A DNA stretch of 64,000 nt, taken from the NCBI GenBank assembly GCA_026874595.1, contig CM049320.1, forward strand, positions 29,316,714-29,380,713. The letters are read 5' to 3'. Positions 12,447 to 25,700 of this stretch are shown here, in pieces. The stretch is from Sipunculus nudus (Eukaryota; Annelida; Sipuncula; Golfingiida; Sipunculidae). The notes under the pieces are model-generated. The model saw only the letters and a program-made list of their open reading frames with translations, ran no database searches and was not told the DNA's origin. A program made the position numbers and the translations under genes. Position 1 is the stretch's first letter, and every line of letters begins with the position of its first letter.

Positions 12447-12908
12447 TATATACAGAATTCGTATTATTTTGAAATTTTCACCATTCCATCGGAAAGGCAT
12501 TATTACAGGTTTGCTTTTCCACAGAAAAATTTGCCTTTCCTCAAAAGATGCATCCTATCATCATATCAAGCTTTCAGTCACACTTAACTAGTGTTCACCT
12601 GGGTCTGCATCTTACATGCCATCCTACATACACACTTGCATGTTAAAAAAAATGTTCACAGTAGTAGTACTGTTTTATCAGAAACATGATTGTACAGTAA
12701 AAAAGTAAGGAACACATAAGATTAGAGTCTTAATGCTGGAAAGTATAAGAAATTATGGGGAAATATATGGACTAAGTGGAGCACCTCACGTAAAATATTA
12801 AATTTTGTGTCATGTATGGTCCTATGTACCAGCTACTGATGTGGAAAAAATGCCTTTCCCTGCACATGTTTGCCTGTTCAGACAGGCCAAAAGGCGTTAT
12901 TTCAAGCC

Positions 12909-12962
<54 letters not shown>
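12404..12962. repeat. Two (TA)n microsatellite tracts
   Basis: TA-rich tracts lie at about 12404-12450 and 12911-12962. The DNA between them and on to 13553 shows no gene. Confidence 0.85.
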
Positions 12963-13553
12963 GTATACTATTTATATATTAATATATTCTGCAGATATGC
13001 AGTTATTTTCCTGCTTTTTTTATACACTGTGGTTGGCTTTATTTTTGCGAGGTTAACATTTCACAATTTTACCTTTTTCCTGTTTGCGAGGTTTCAGTTT
13101 ATCTCAATATACATACATATAACCCACAGAGAGTGTATCATTCATTTAATGAATTAATTCTAAGAAGTAAAGATGTTCAAAAAAAGGGAAGGGGACCCAA
13201 GTGAACACCAGATGAGTAAAAATCATTGTTCTCTTTTGGCAGATATTTGACAGATCTGATTTTTTATAATAGCTATCTTAGATAATAGGTAACATACAAG
13301 ATCCATTATATTATCCATAATAAAAATCTTGGCTTGCGTTTGATAATGGGGTGTCTTATTCATGAAGGTTTTATTTTCATACAGTGATGTACTCTGTGTA
13401 GAGTAACTGGTACTGTATAGTGATATCGTGAAAATGAAACCCTTCTGAAACCCTAAAAATATGGAAATAATGAAATTTCAATATTGTGTATAAAAAATGT
13501 TATCATGAACTCATGCAACCTAAGTTTATTTAAGCAAATTTATAATTTTTCAG

Positions 13554-13730
13554 GATATAGGAGCTGACCTGACACTGGTGGTGGCTGGACCGTCAGTCAA
13601 AAATGGCCGTGGTAGGGGAGGGAGATGACATAAAGCCCCTGGTTAAGGAGATGTCCGATGTGGGGCTGTTCTCGTACACGGCCCTTTGTGCCGTCAGCTT
13701 GCGTCATCTTTTCAACAACCAGTATGACAA
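13554..13730 (+). CDS. TMCO4: TMCO4 exon with start codon (5' UTR 13554-13602, coding 13603-13730)
   Basis: The acceptor is TTTTTCAG at 13546-13553. The first ATG in frame is at 13603, preceded by AAA, and encodes MAVVGEGDDIKPLVKEM followed by a mildly hydrophobic stretch (LFSYTALCAVSLRHLF). The donor is AA/GTAAGT at 13731 and leaves a phase-2 codon completed by the next exon to Lys43. No stop separates the acceptor from the ATG in this frame, so a further upstream start in a spliced 5' exon cannot be excluded. The clean match of the start to the short acidic N terminus makes 13603 the best choice. Confidence 0.82.
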
Positions 13731-16700
13731 GTAAGTGTAACCGAAAAGAGCTGAAGCAGTGTATCAATATACTGATATATCAATAAATGGAAGAGAACTT
13801 TTAATGATTATTGATGGCTCTGACAAGAATCTGTGTGATGATCAATTTCTCTGACAAGAATCAGAATTTAACCAGATTAATTGTGTAGTGGGAGCCTACA
13901 AACCTATTTATTGCAGTGTTCTCCACTAGAAATTCTGATAGGGTGGTGGTAAGCACGCCGAACCAGGCCTGGTGCCTACCTGTTGCACGTCATGTAATTT
14001 TTATTGTCTGATTAAATATTTAATCTGCATGTTTTTTAGCTCAGCTGACTATAAGTCATCTGAGATATAGTCGTGGTCCATTGTCCGTCGTCAGTCCGTC
14101 TGTCTGTCCGTCCGTCTGTCCGTCCATCCGTCTGTCCGTCCGTAAGACTGGAACGTTTCGACACTGTTGGACCTATGAATCTGAAATTCGGCATACAGTT
14201 AGATGTCCCCAAAATCTCCTACCATGCCGAAAATTGGGTCAATAGGACTTTGTTCCTTCGAGATATTAAGGGAAAACCTCAATTTTTTATTATAAATCTA
14301 TTTTCACACTTCATAACTGCCTAATATCAAAACCACTCATCTGGTTTTCTTCATATTTACCATAAATATTCCTCTATATAGTTCCTATGTACATGCCAGA
14401 TATTAAGTCAGTATTATATAATTTTAAAAAGTTATGGGCCCAAACATAATGGACTTTGTAAAAAAATCAGGAAGATATTTGGTCACTCAGGACCAAAAGT
14501 GTTAAAGGTAGGGACTTTTTTCCAGTAATACAACTTTAATTCATCAAAATTTAATTGTATACCAAACATTAGATCAAAATCTGTTAAATTTTTTTAAATA
14601 TTGGCAAAAATATAAAATTTGTACCTTCAATTTTGCCAAACTTTGGCCACGGCACGTTTTTTTCCTGTAAGTACTGTGGATTTAATTTACAGCATGTACA
14701 CATAAGGATTTAATCTGTTAAAATCTGAAATTTGAAAATAAAAGCTGCAAAATTAGGCTAGTTATTGAATTTTTTTGGAGGCTCTTGTTGTATTCCCTTA
14801 CATTGTCAAGCAGTCCACTTTGATGACTATAGGTCATTCAGTGCACATGTCTATGCTCCCCAGGCTGTTGGCATAATTTTAGATGTCCCCTAAATCTCCT
14901 ACCATACCGAAAATTGGGTCATTAGGACTTCCTTCCTTCGAGATATTAAGGAAAAAAAACTCTGTTTACCATAAAAAAAGCCATTGTTACACTTCAAGGC
15001 TGCCTAATATAAAAAATACTGATCTGTTTTTTATCGTATTTAGTATTCACATTCTTTCATACATTTTCTATGAACATACCAAAAATTAGGTCAGTATTGG
15101 GTATTATTTTGAAGTTATGGGTCAAAACATAATGCAATTTTTTTAAAAATCAGGAAATATATTTACTCACCTAACATGAGAATTGCTGAACCTACAGACT
15201 TTTTTTCAGGAATATAACTTTATTTAATCAAGATTCAATTGTTTACCAAAAATTAGATCTGAATTTTGCAAATTTTTCAAGTTATTAGCATAAATAAAAA
15301 ATCAATACCTCAAATTTTGTCCAACTTTGGCACTGTTGATTTAATTTTCACAGCATATATACATAAGGATTAAATCTTTTAAAATCTGAAATTTCAAAGA
15401 AATTGATTGGAAAGAATAGCTTTTATTCATGTTTTCATACACCATGTCAAGTGTTGTTTACATCTAGCCCATGTAGTAGTACAGCCTTCACTTGCATTAT
15501 GTAACCCACCCCAGGCAGCTTGCCTTGGGTCAGCCTGGCCACTTCCAGCAGGCTTCCCCCCCCCCCATGATGCATAAACTAGATGAATGTTATTTTTATC
15601 TGTATTTGATTCATTCTTATTCTAGGCTATGCTACATTTTAGATTTTGTATTGTACCACCAGGGTTACAGTGATTAAAGTGTACATTTAATTGTGTCCAC
15701 AAAGTGGTGTATTGTTATGAAAGTGTGGATGTTCATCAGATAAGTAATTCCTTACTTCAGAAGAGTAAAAAAACTTCACCAGGTGTGAAATTGACTATTA
15801 ATTCCAGTAATAAATTATAGCTGAGATTGTAATTAGCACAATGATATTGTTTGTCCCTCATTCAACCAACAGTGTGTATACTTTATTTGAAAAGATGTTT
15901 TATTTTATCAAATTTACTGAATCTTTTATTTTATTTTGGTGAATAAAATTAAGCATGTACTGAAAACTCCAATGTGCAAAACTTTTTAATAGTGGTTCAA
16001 GGAATATTCTTGTAGATGCCATGTTGTGGCATTATTTTCTTTTAAATTCAGTTTAAACATTTATGATTTAAAAATAATAAAATATATGTGTATGCATAAT
16101 ATGACCCAATATGAGCTACACTCTGGATATATGATGATTGCAACTTTTGCAACAATTCTAATATTTTAACTTATAGTTTCAGTTTTTTACTCTGTATATA
16201 TAATGATTGCAACTTTTGCAACAATTCTAATATTTTAACTTATATTTTCAGTTTTTTTTATTAAAAATTTATAAAACCCTTCTTGTCAGAGTATTAGTTT
16301 GCAATCATATATTTAGAACTTTACTATAACGAAGTAGGAGGGCCCTTTTCCTCTTAGCTTTTCATATTCTTATATAAATGAAAAACATTACAATAGAATA
16401 TTTCTACATCCACCTTCATGCTGCCCTCACTTTTCCCTTCTCCGAACCCCATCCCAAAGTCAGCCTCAGTAAGCAAGAACAAGATGAATCAGATATATTC
16501 ATACTTTAATATTTTGTATAACTATACGTCCATAGGTACCTATGTACATGCCAGCAATTATGTCAATATTGTGTAATATGTAGATATAGTGGGCATCACA
16601 ATAATGTACCTTGTCAAGACTAAAGAGATATTGTGTCATACAGTCACAAATTCATAAATCACTTCATCAGCATAGTTAATCATAACATCATACCTGTCAA

Positions 16701-19700
16701 ATTGAAAGCTTGCAGACTACCATACACTTTAGATCCTTCAACAAATAGCCTTATCATCATTCTACTACTGCTTATTACTGCTGTCATTGCATTCATATTT
16801 GCTCAAATATATCACAATTTTCAACCCCTCCTAAATAAATAAAAAATAAACCACTATATTTGACTCTATTAATCCATCAGTCAGGTAATTTCATTTATCA
16901 TTTACTCATCCTATTACATTACATTCCTTTATAATAGCCCAACATGTCCATGATATTCATAAGCTTTATCGACTCGATATAGTATCACAGTGGAGAAACA
17001 TTTATAGTACAATCACGATCAGCTGAGCGCCGTGACCCATGGGTCCCTTGTTTATGTATGTAGGAACTTTAAGAGCAAGAGGAAGGGCATGTGTAATTTC
17101 TTTGTATGAGTTGTCATAAGAACAACCAATAAAAATGCAAATATAGAAATTTATTGTATAATCCATACTTAAAGACCAGCTGTTATGGCAGCACACTGAG
17201 TGAATATACCTTCCTAGAAGCCACAGTCAGAAATGAATCTGAATATGTATCAATGTTAACCGATACCCATGCCAACAGGCATTGTGAAATTAAAAAGCAA
17301 TAAGGGAACCAGAGGGTTGTGGCTTCTCTTACAGTTGGCTGCCTTATTCCCAGCCAGTAACCTTATGTCAGGTCTTTGATGATAAGATCCCAGCACTGAC
17401 ACCAGCTTAATTACTCCAGGCTATCAATCACTCAGCAGGAACACTTGCAGGGTGTGTCTGTAAGGCCAGTCCTTGCTACCACTGACCACTGTATGTCTGG
17501 CAGGGACAGAGGCAAGATGGTGCAGACAGATGAAAGAGTGGCAGGTAACATTAAAGGGTGGCAGTGAAAAATGATAGGATGGCTGTGCCCCAGGCTATAT
17601 TGGCTAGAACGGGAGAACCCTGTATTGTACACAGTGTCACACTTTAGTGACATGGGTTACCCTTGTGAATGGCAGAATATCTGCTGGCCCTAACACCTAT
17701 GAATGGATGGTCTTATAGCAAAGGACAAAGGAATTTAGTGTATCCTTAAACCTTCATAAAAATTCATCAAAAACAACTCGTAACTTTAAGCAGTATGATA
17801 CCAACACACAAACCAATGAACCAAGGGAAAAACGTAATATCTTCACCTCTTAGCGGTTTTATAAACATTCTCAAAATTAGACATGTGGAGAGTGAAGATA
17901 AGGAAGCTGTCAAAGCGACTTACTGACAATATGAAGCAGTTGTAGTCACTTTAGGACTGGAAATTGAGGGAAGTATTTGACAGAGCCACAGTAGGGAAAG
18001 CCTACCTTTGCATAGTTGTCAGTTATTAGTGTAAAGCTTTTACTAATGGTTGGTTTATTTCAGGAAGTAACTATGATAAAAGATAAATGAGAAGTGTATA
18101 TCATTTAATTAAACGTACAACAAGGATAAATATCCAGAAAAAGGGTTTACACAGTGGCCTTGGTCTTTAATCATATAATATAACCATATCATGGAAAATT
18201 ATCATTATCTCAATATGAGTGCAAGTGTTGTGGACAATAAATGTTATTAGTGACCAGAATGTCATGTTGTGGACAGTAAATGTTATCAGTGACTAGAATG
18301 TCATGTTGTGGACAGTAAACTTTATCAGGGACTAGAATGTCATGTTGTGGACAGTAAACATTATCACTGACTAGAATATCATGTTGTGGATTGTAAATGT
18401 TATCAGTGACTAGAATGTCAGGCTGTGGACAGTAAACATTATCACTGACTAGAATGTCATGGTGTGGACAGTAAATGTTATCAGTGACTAAAATGTCATG
18501 TTGTGGACAGTAAATGTTGTCAGTGACTAGAATGTCATGTTGTGGACAGTAAATGTTATCATTGACTAGAATGTCAGGTTGTGGACAGTAAACATTATCA
18601 CTGACTAGAATGTCATGTTGTTGACAGTAAATGTTATCAGTGACTAGAATGTCATGTTGTGGACAGTAAATATTATCAGTCACTGGAATGTCATGTTGTG
18701 GACAGTAAATGTTATCAGTGACTAGAATGTCATGTTGTGGACATTAAATGTTATCAGTGACTAGAATGTCATGTTGTGGACAGTAAATGTTATCAGTGAC
18801 TAGAATGTCATGTTGTGGACAGTAAATGTTATCAGTGACTAGAATGTCATGTTGTTGACAGTAAATGTTATCAGTGACTAGAATGTCATGTTGTGGACAG
18901 TAAACATTATCACTGACTAGAATATCATGTTGTGGATTGTAAATGTTATCAGTGACTAGAATGTCAGGCTGTGGACAGTAAACATTATCACTGACTAGAA
19001 TGTCATGGTGTGGACAGTAAATGTTATCAGTGACTAGAATGTCATGTTGTGGACAGTAAATGTTATCAGTGACTAGAATGTCATGTTGTGGACAGTAAAT
19101 GTTATCATTGACTAGAATGTCAGGTTGTGGACAGTTAACATTATCACTGACTAGAATGTCATGTTGTGGACAGTAAATGTTATCAGTGACTAGAATGTCA
19201 TGTTGTAGACAGTAAATGTTATCAGTGACTAGAATGTCAGGTTGTGGACAGTAAATGTTATCAGTGACTAGAATGTCATGTTGTGGACATTAAATGTTAT
19301 CAGTGACTAGAATGTCATGTTGTGGACAGTAAATGTTATCAGTGACTAGAATTTCATCTTGTGGACAGTAAACGTAATCAGTGACCAGAATGTCATCTTG
19401 AGGACAGTAAATGTTTACAGTAGGACAGGCCTTGGATTTTAATCATATCATATAATTATATCATGCAAAAATTATCATTATCTCAATATGAGTGCAAGTG
19501 TTGTGGATAATAAATGTTATTAGTGACTAGAATGTCGTTTTTTTTTATTCTTTTTTAATTTCACTGTTATCATCCTTTTCTACATATAATCAGATATAGA
19601 TGGTTCAACATGAGATGTTTATTCATTAATCGAATGAATATGTGAATATACTCTATAGTAGTAAGAACAAAGACAGATTTTGTAGTTTTTGTCATATTTC

Positions 19701-22700
19701 CAGATACAAATGCAAGTAAATATACATGTGTTATCAATGTTTTAAAATTAATGCAAATAGTAAAATATAAATTTGATTTGAGCTGTGAATGTGGTTTTAC
19801 CACCATTATTAGTTAATCTTTACCGTAATCAAGTGTTATTCGTCATTTTTCAGGAAATTTTGTGAGAGCTATATCAAGATGCTGGTGAAGCATACAGGAC
19901 AATCCAAACAGGTGAGTCAGAATTTAAATTTATTATTACAATATAAAGAGGCTTCAATGAGAGCATTGCACTTGCAACACGAATATAATCTAGTGTTCTG
20001 TACTCATAAAATGTGAAAGATCCATGGGGACATCATATCTACCTGTGTTAATAGTATGCAAGTTATAAACCGACCAAATTATGTGTGGTCTAAAATGCCT
20101 CTTTTGTCCTACATGGCTTTTAGTTGTTTTCACATGTTCATACTAACCCAGCTTGAAAATGACGATATAGCCATGCAATCAAAATGGTGAATAAATGCTG
20201 ATAATCCTGTCTTATACCTGGTTCCATATTTTGCATAAAAGCAGCAAAGTCATGACAAATATGTCAGATACATGGTTTTCTAGTGGTGTTAAATAAAATC
20301 AGACACCTTTGTAGGGTATGTTTAATTGTCACTACAAGTTGAGAATGATCTTTTCATGCTACAAATAATGGACCTATAATGGCTATTGTGCTAAAACCAT
20401 ATATTTCTGACACACAGACAGACAGACAGATACTCACCATATCTAGGTTCCTCCAACAATGATGCCATAGGTAATGCTGGGAAAAAAGGGAAGGGACAAC
20501 ACAATAGCTTGAAGTTACTGTAATGGCTATTGTTAACATATATTTATCAGGTCGAGAGTTCAGTTCTCAGCATAATGAAAGGACAAGGTATGGACCAGAT
20601 GGAGCCACTAGCACAGACCTTGATCCAGGATCCGGCCCTCGTGAAGTACGGAGCCTTCAAGATTGTGGAAGATCTGGTGATACTGGGCATCAGTCAGGGT
20701 AAGTCAGGATAGACAAATGAGATCCAAGATCCTGTTTTGATTTGTTCCAGGCATCCTGGAAAGCAGGGAACCTTCCAGTATGTGTTTCCCTATTTATCAT
20801 ATGTCAACCCATGATAGGATTTGTTATGGTCAGTCATTCATGGCGTCTGTCTGTTTTTGTCTGTCCAGGGATTTTATGGATTTTCACGAAACTCACCATA
20901 ACTTCTTACCATTAGATATCTTGCCCAAGTTCGATTATGGGCTAAATCCTTGAGGTTAGAGTTCTCCAGCTTACTTTTGGTGCCACTGCTATACTTTATC
21001 AGGAATATGATGGATTTTGAGGAAACTAAACAGAAATATAAACCAGTAATATATCTTGCCTTCAATTCCAGGAGGTCAGAGGTCAATAGACTTTTTGGGG
21101 TGCCCTAATGACTTAACAGAAATATTATGGATATTCATGAAACTCATTATAAGTATTAACCAATACAATTTCCCACCTAAATGAAATTCTCAACAACATT
21201 CATTTGAAGAGGTCAGAGGTCACAAGACATACAACAGGTGAAATATGCACCTTTGCGGTGCTCTTGTTCAAGTTGGGGAAAGTAAAGAATTTTGAGATAA
21301 ACGCCTCAAATGAGGAAAAAGTAACATGATGACCAGTCTCTCCCTAGTCCAAAGAGAGTGTTGGTTGGTTCTAATAACATATTAGACTGTAAATCCCTGG
21401 TGCCACTGTGCCAGGTGGCAGTGGTCTACCTGTTTGCTGAACTACCATTTATTTCAGTGATGTTGAAGCTGTATTAAACGAGGTAAAGAAATGTGCTCAG
21501 AGAGCACAAACCTCCATCAAGACAGCTCATTTGGCATACACAGACATTGCCTTATCAGAAATGCAACATTTTTCCTGAAAAAAAAAGACTCCTGTGCTGT
21601 ACGTTGAATTAATGTTATCTTCATGGAAACGGCATGTACACTTGGCGTGATGTCATTGTCCTCTGTGTAATGTCACAACTTGCACTCCCAATATTGCCAT
21701 ATTGTGACATTACATCCCTGTGTAATCAAATATGCTATAAAACCTCATTAATCACTAATTCTGGGGTTATTCACTCAAAAATTTTAATCATTTGTTCATT
21801 GTATCAAATTGCCCTGCCATCCTGAAAAAATGTTACCAAAATCTGTTAAAAACTTTTTGAGTAATGTTGCTAACAGACAAGCAGACAAATCAATGCCACC
21901 AAAAACATAATCCTGCTGCTTGGTTGAGGTAATTATACTGGATTTTTGAAAATTACTAATATTAGGGAATTTTTTTAAATGATTGTTTTGCATGAGATGC
22001 TGATGGAGGGGTGGGGGCTGTGTTATCAAAGAGGCTACTGATTGGTTAGTTCTCTGTTTTATCACTAGATGTCACTTATAACTACAGTTATGATTTGACG
22101 CTTCTAAATATGATATAATATAGAATGTTACCTCAGTACTATTGGCAGCAGTGCCTTATCAACGGCTGAAGACAACTACTCAGCTCAACATACGCTATAC
22201 TATCCTGACATCTGTATACTTATTCATGCAGCCCTGATGTCTCGTAAGGTATTTCTGGTTTGCAAAATATCTCTACCACATATTTGCCCTTGCACTGTAT
22301 TCCTGCGCATGAGCTTACATTCCTCCATGTTTAAGATCAGTGTCTGAACATCTGTGTTTTTTTTACATGCTTGTTAAGGGAATTGTTAAAACTCATATTT
22401 AGTTGACTAATCTCAAAAACTTTCAGCTAAAATCTAAAGTATCTTGGTAAACCAGACAAGATGAGTTAATGGAAAGTAGTTAAATAGAATAGTTAACTTT
22501 ATGTTCTAGTATGAAATCAAAATATGTGACCTCTCACACATTTATATAAGACTAGTTTAGGAATTATTTAAAATAAGTTGTTAAATTAATGACATAATGA
22601 CAGGTGCCCAGCTGTCAAGTCATCTTTAAAGGATGACAGCTTGAGCTTTGTATATCTTTGAAACTAATATATATATATATATGTATATACATATAGAGAG

Positions 22701-25700
22701 AGATGTTTAAATAGCCATGATGCTGGTTCTTTGTTTACAGAAATGGAACATGAATACACATAAAAGCTAGTTCACTCCCATCAACAGTGCATCGACTTTT
22801 CTTTGTATTCATGTTCTACTTCTCTGTGTGTGTATATATATATATATATATATTTTAGTTGTTATATCAGTAGAGCTATGTGAAATAAGTGTTTGTTATT
22901 GTACTTGTCTGTGGCACTGATAGAAACTCTAGCTTTAACTTGTAGTATAGTATATATGGTGTTAACCAATTACCTCAAGTAATAAACAGTTAAGGTAAGC
23001 ATCTATTTCATTCTTCATAGTGATGATGGTAGTACATGTTGTAGTAGGACTATGTAGTTGTAACAACAATATAACATGCAGATAAAAAAAATTATATTAT
23101 AAAACAACCTCAAGTTTATGACAAGCTTTGTGACTGACCAAAGTGGTCTTAATTTTGGGGTGGTTATATTTCGTGACATTCTAAGCTACTTGGGTCATTA
23201 TATGGGACCAAGAAAATTGGATGTAAATGTGGGGTGGTCAAAATTGTGGGATGGTCCCAAGGCAGGGTTCCATTGTACTTCAGTATCAGTAACAATAACA
23301 ACAAAGACTGTGAGGGACAAATATTTATTATTTCCAAACAGTACTGGAAGCAAAAAGTTAAAAAAAAAACACATTTAGAACCATCAGCTGGAATACATTT
23401 TGAATTCAAATTCTTCTTTTTGGAAAGCAGTGCTTTGTAAATAAGCCAAGTGTTTTCTGTGTTAATATCCACAGAGCACAACCAGCACCCAGGAATGTAC
23501 TGCTGTGACAATTCAGTATCTCACATACAACACATATCTTAAAGAGCCTCCCACAAGTGTGTTGCACTAGCGACATGAATATAACCTAATTTTCAGCACT
23601 CTCAACACATGAAAGGTCCATGTGGACATCATATCTACCTTTCCTAATGGGATGAAAGTTGTAAACCGACCGAGTAATGTGTTGTTTAAAATGCCTGTTT
23701 TGTCCTACATGGCTTGTTGTTGTTTTCCCAAGCACAATACTAATCTGGGTTTGAAAATGACAAAATAGCCTTTCAAAACAGTGAAGTTTATGGTAAATGC
23801 TGATAATCCTGTTGTACACCTGGTTCTGTTTTTTAGCATACAAATTACAAAGTCAGAGCAAATATGTCAGAGACATGGTTTTCTAGCAGAATTTAATAGA
23901 CTAAGAAACCTTTGATAGGTTTGTTCAAATCTCACTACAAGTCAAGAATGATCTTTTAAGTAATAATGAATAATGAAACAACCTCTTCAGTTAGTGTGAT
24001 CATGTACCAGTTATCCAATCAGATGTTGATTAACTTACTTCAGGGCGATGTTGTTTTGCTTTCCACACACTTGTCTACTGACTTTAATAACTGACTATAA
24101 TAAATACATGATTCACAAACTGAATTCTAGATTTTCCCTAGACAGTCGTGTATTATCAGGGCATCAATATCCAGGTATATTTGACAATACCAATACAATA
24201 TTTTAAACGAACCTGTGAGCTAATGCAATGGTGTTGCGTTGTCCGGCGTCCATCGTCTGTCGTCCATCGTCTGTATGTTAACCCATACTATCTCGAAAGG
24301 ACAGGCGCTAGCATCACAAAATTTAATGCAAAAAATTAGCCATCTGAAAATCTATATCAGATTTTGCTTATTCTTTGGCACACTGCATTTTCCTAGATTT
24401 TATAGAGAAAAAGCTAAATAAAAACTTTAAAAATCTTCTCCTCCAAAACTGTCCATACAAATTGTTCAGTATTTCACAGAAATAACCTCTTATACCATCT
24501 CTCTCAAGTTTATTCTAATTGTTCAGTTTATGATTTTTGGCCAAGTTACAGGAAGTTGAACTTCATTGTCTGTCAAAAAAAGCATACTAAAATTTCAGTC
24601 TCAGAAATGGCTGGAGCTATCATAAACAAATTTTATGCCAATATTGGTCACATGAGTCATATCTGAAATTGAGGTATTGGTGGCACCACCTGCATTGGCC
24701 TTTTTTGTACAGGGGTCATCAGTGCCTGTATCATACTGAGAGCTACAAAGAACTTCTTCTCTGAAACCATATGGCCAAATTGTTTAATATCACAGAGAAA
24801 TGATTTTAGGGTAGTGCTTTCTTAAGTTTGTTCAAATGGTCTCTGTTTAGTGACTTTTGGCTGAGTTATGAGTAGTTGAATTTAGTCATTGCCATAACAG
24901 CCCATTTTAGCTCAGTGGATACACAGATCTCCTCAAAAACCACTGGGCCAAATTCTTAAATCTCACACATTAATTATCCTCAGATGTTGATAATTCAAGT
25001 TTGATCAAATGGTTTTGGTTCAGTGCTTTTTGGCTGAGTTAGGGGAAGCTGAACTTGGCCATTTTGCTGTATCTTCCTATATGAGTGATAAACCTGCAAA
25101 ACATTTTTTGGACTGACGCCACTGCAGCCAATTTGTTTAATATTTTACAAGAATAATCCCCACAGTAATTATTATAATAATTGTCTCTAATGGTTCCACA
25201 TGAATGATTTTGGCTGAATTATGGAGATTGAATTGAGTCATTTTACCATATATGTTAGCTGTGTGAAGCAGTTACATCTAGGCTGGCACCAGTTTATCAG
25301 TATCTGTAACATCATGCCACTTGATTTCTGGTTAAATAGCTTGACAGACTGCCAACTATTTCAGATTTTGCAACAGGCCAAAGGTCAGCCTGGAACTATT
25401 TGTATAGCTTTGGCAGACTGGCAACTGTATCAGATTAGGCAAAATGTCAAGAGTTCCCTCAGTGCAGCCAGGTATAGATCAAGAGTTCACTCTGTGCAGT
25501 AGCTGGATTCTATTTATAGCTTTGGCAGACTGCCAACTGTGTCAGATTATGCAACAGGTCAAGAGTTCACTTAGTACATCCAGGTACTGGTCAAAAGTTC
25601 ACTCAGTCTAGCCAGTGCAGTAGTTTGAGCCTGTAATTTGTCACAGTTCACACAGGGCAACTGCCTTTCTCACCTAAGCCTTGTCAGCCCTGTGCATCAG

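Noticed and set aside
14073-14324. Arg/Ser/Val/Pro-rich frames (SVRPSVRPSV) at 14073, 32814 and 47911
   Set aside because: These are the (TCCG)n microsatellite of the AGCTCAG elements translated in frame.
16633-16842. 69-residue frame with one hydrophobic stretch, nearly identical at 31319-31528
   Set aside because: Both lie in sister copies A and B of the same element. Similarity is no higher than in the non-coding DNA around them and copies C and F lack it.
18210-18683. 157-residue open frame on the minus strand, built of 13-residue repeats
   Set aside because: It is only the 39-bp minisatellite read in frame. The period is divisible by three, there is no start context or splice support, and the frame breaks elsewhere in the array.
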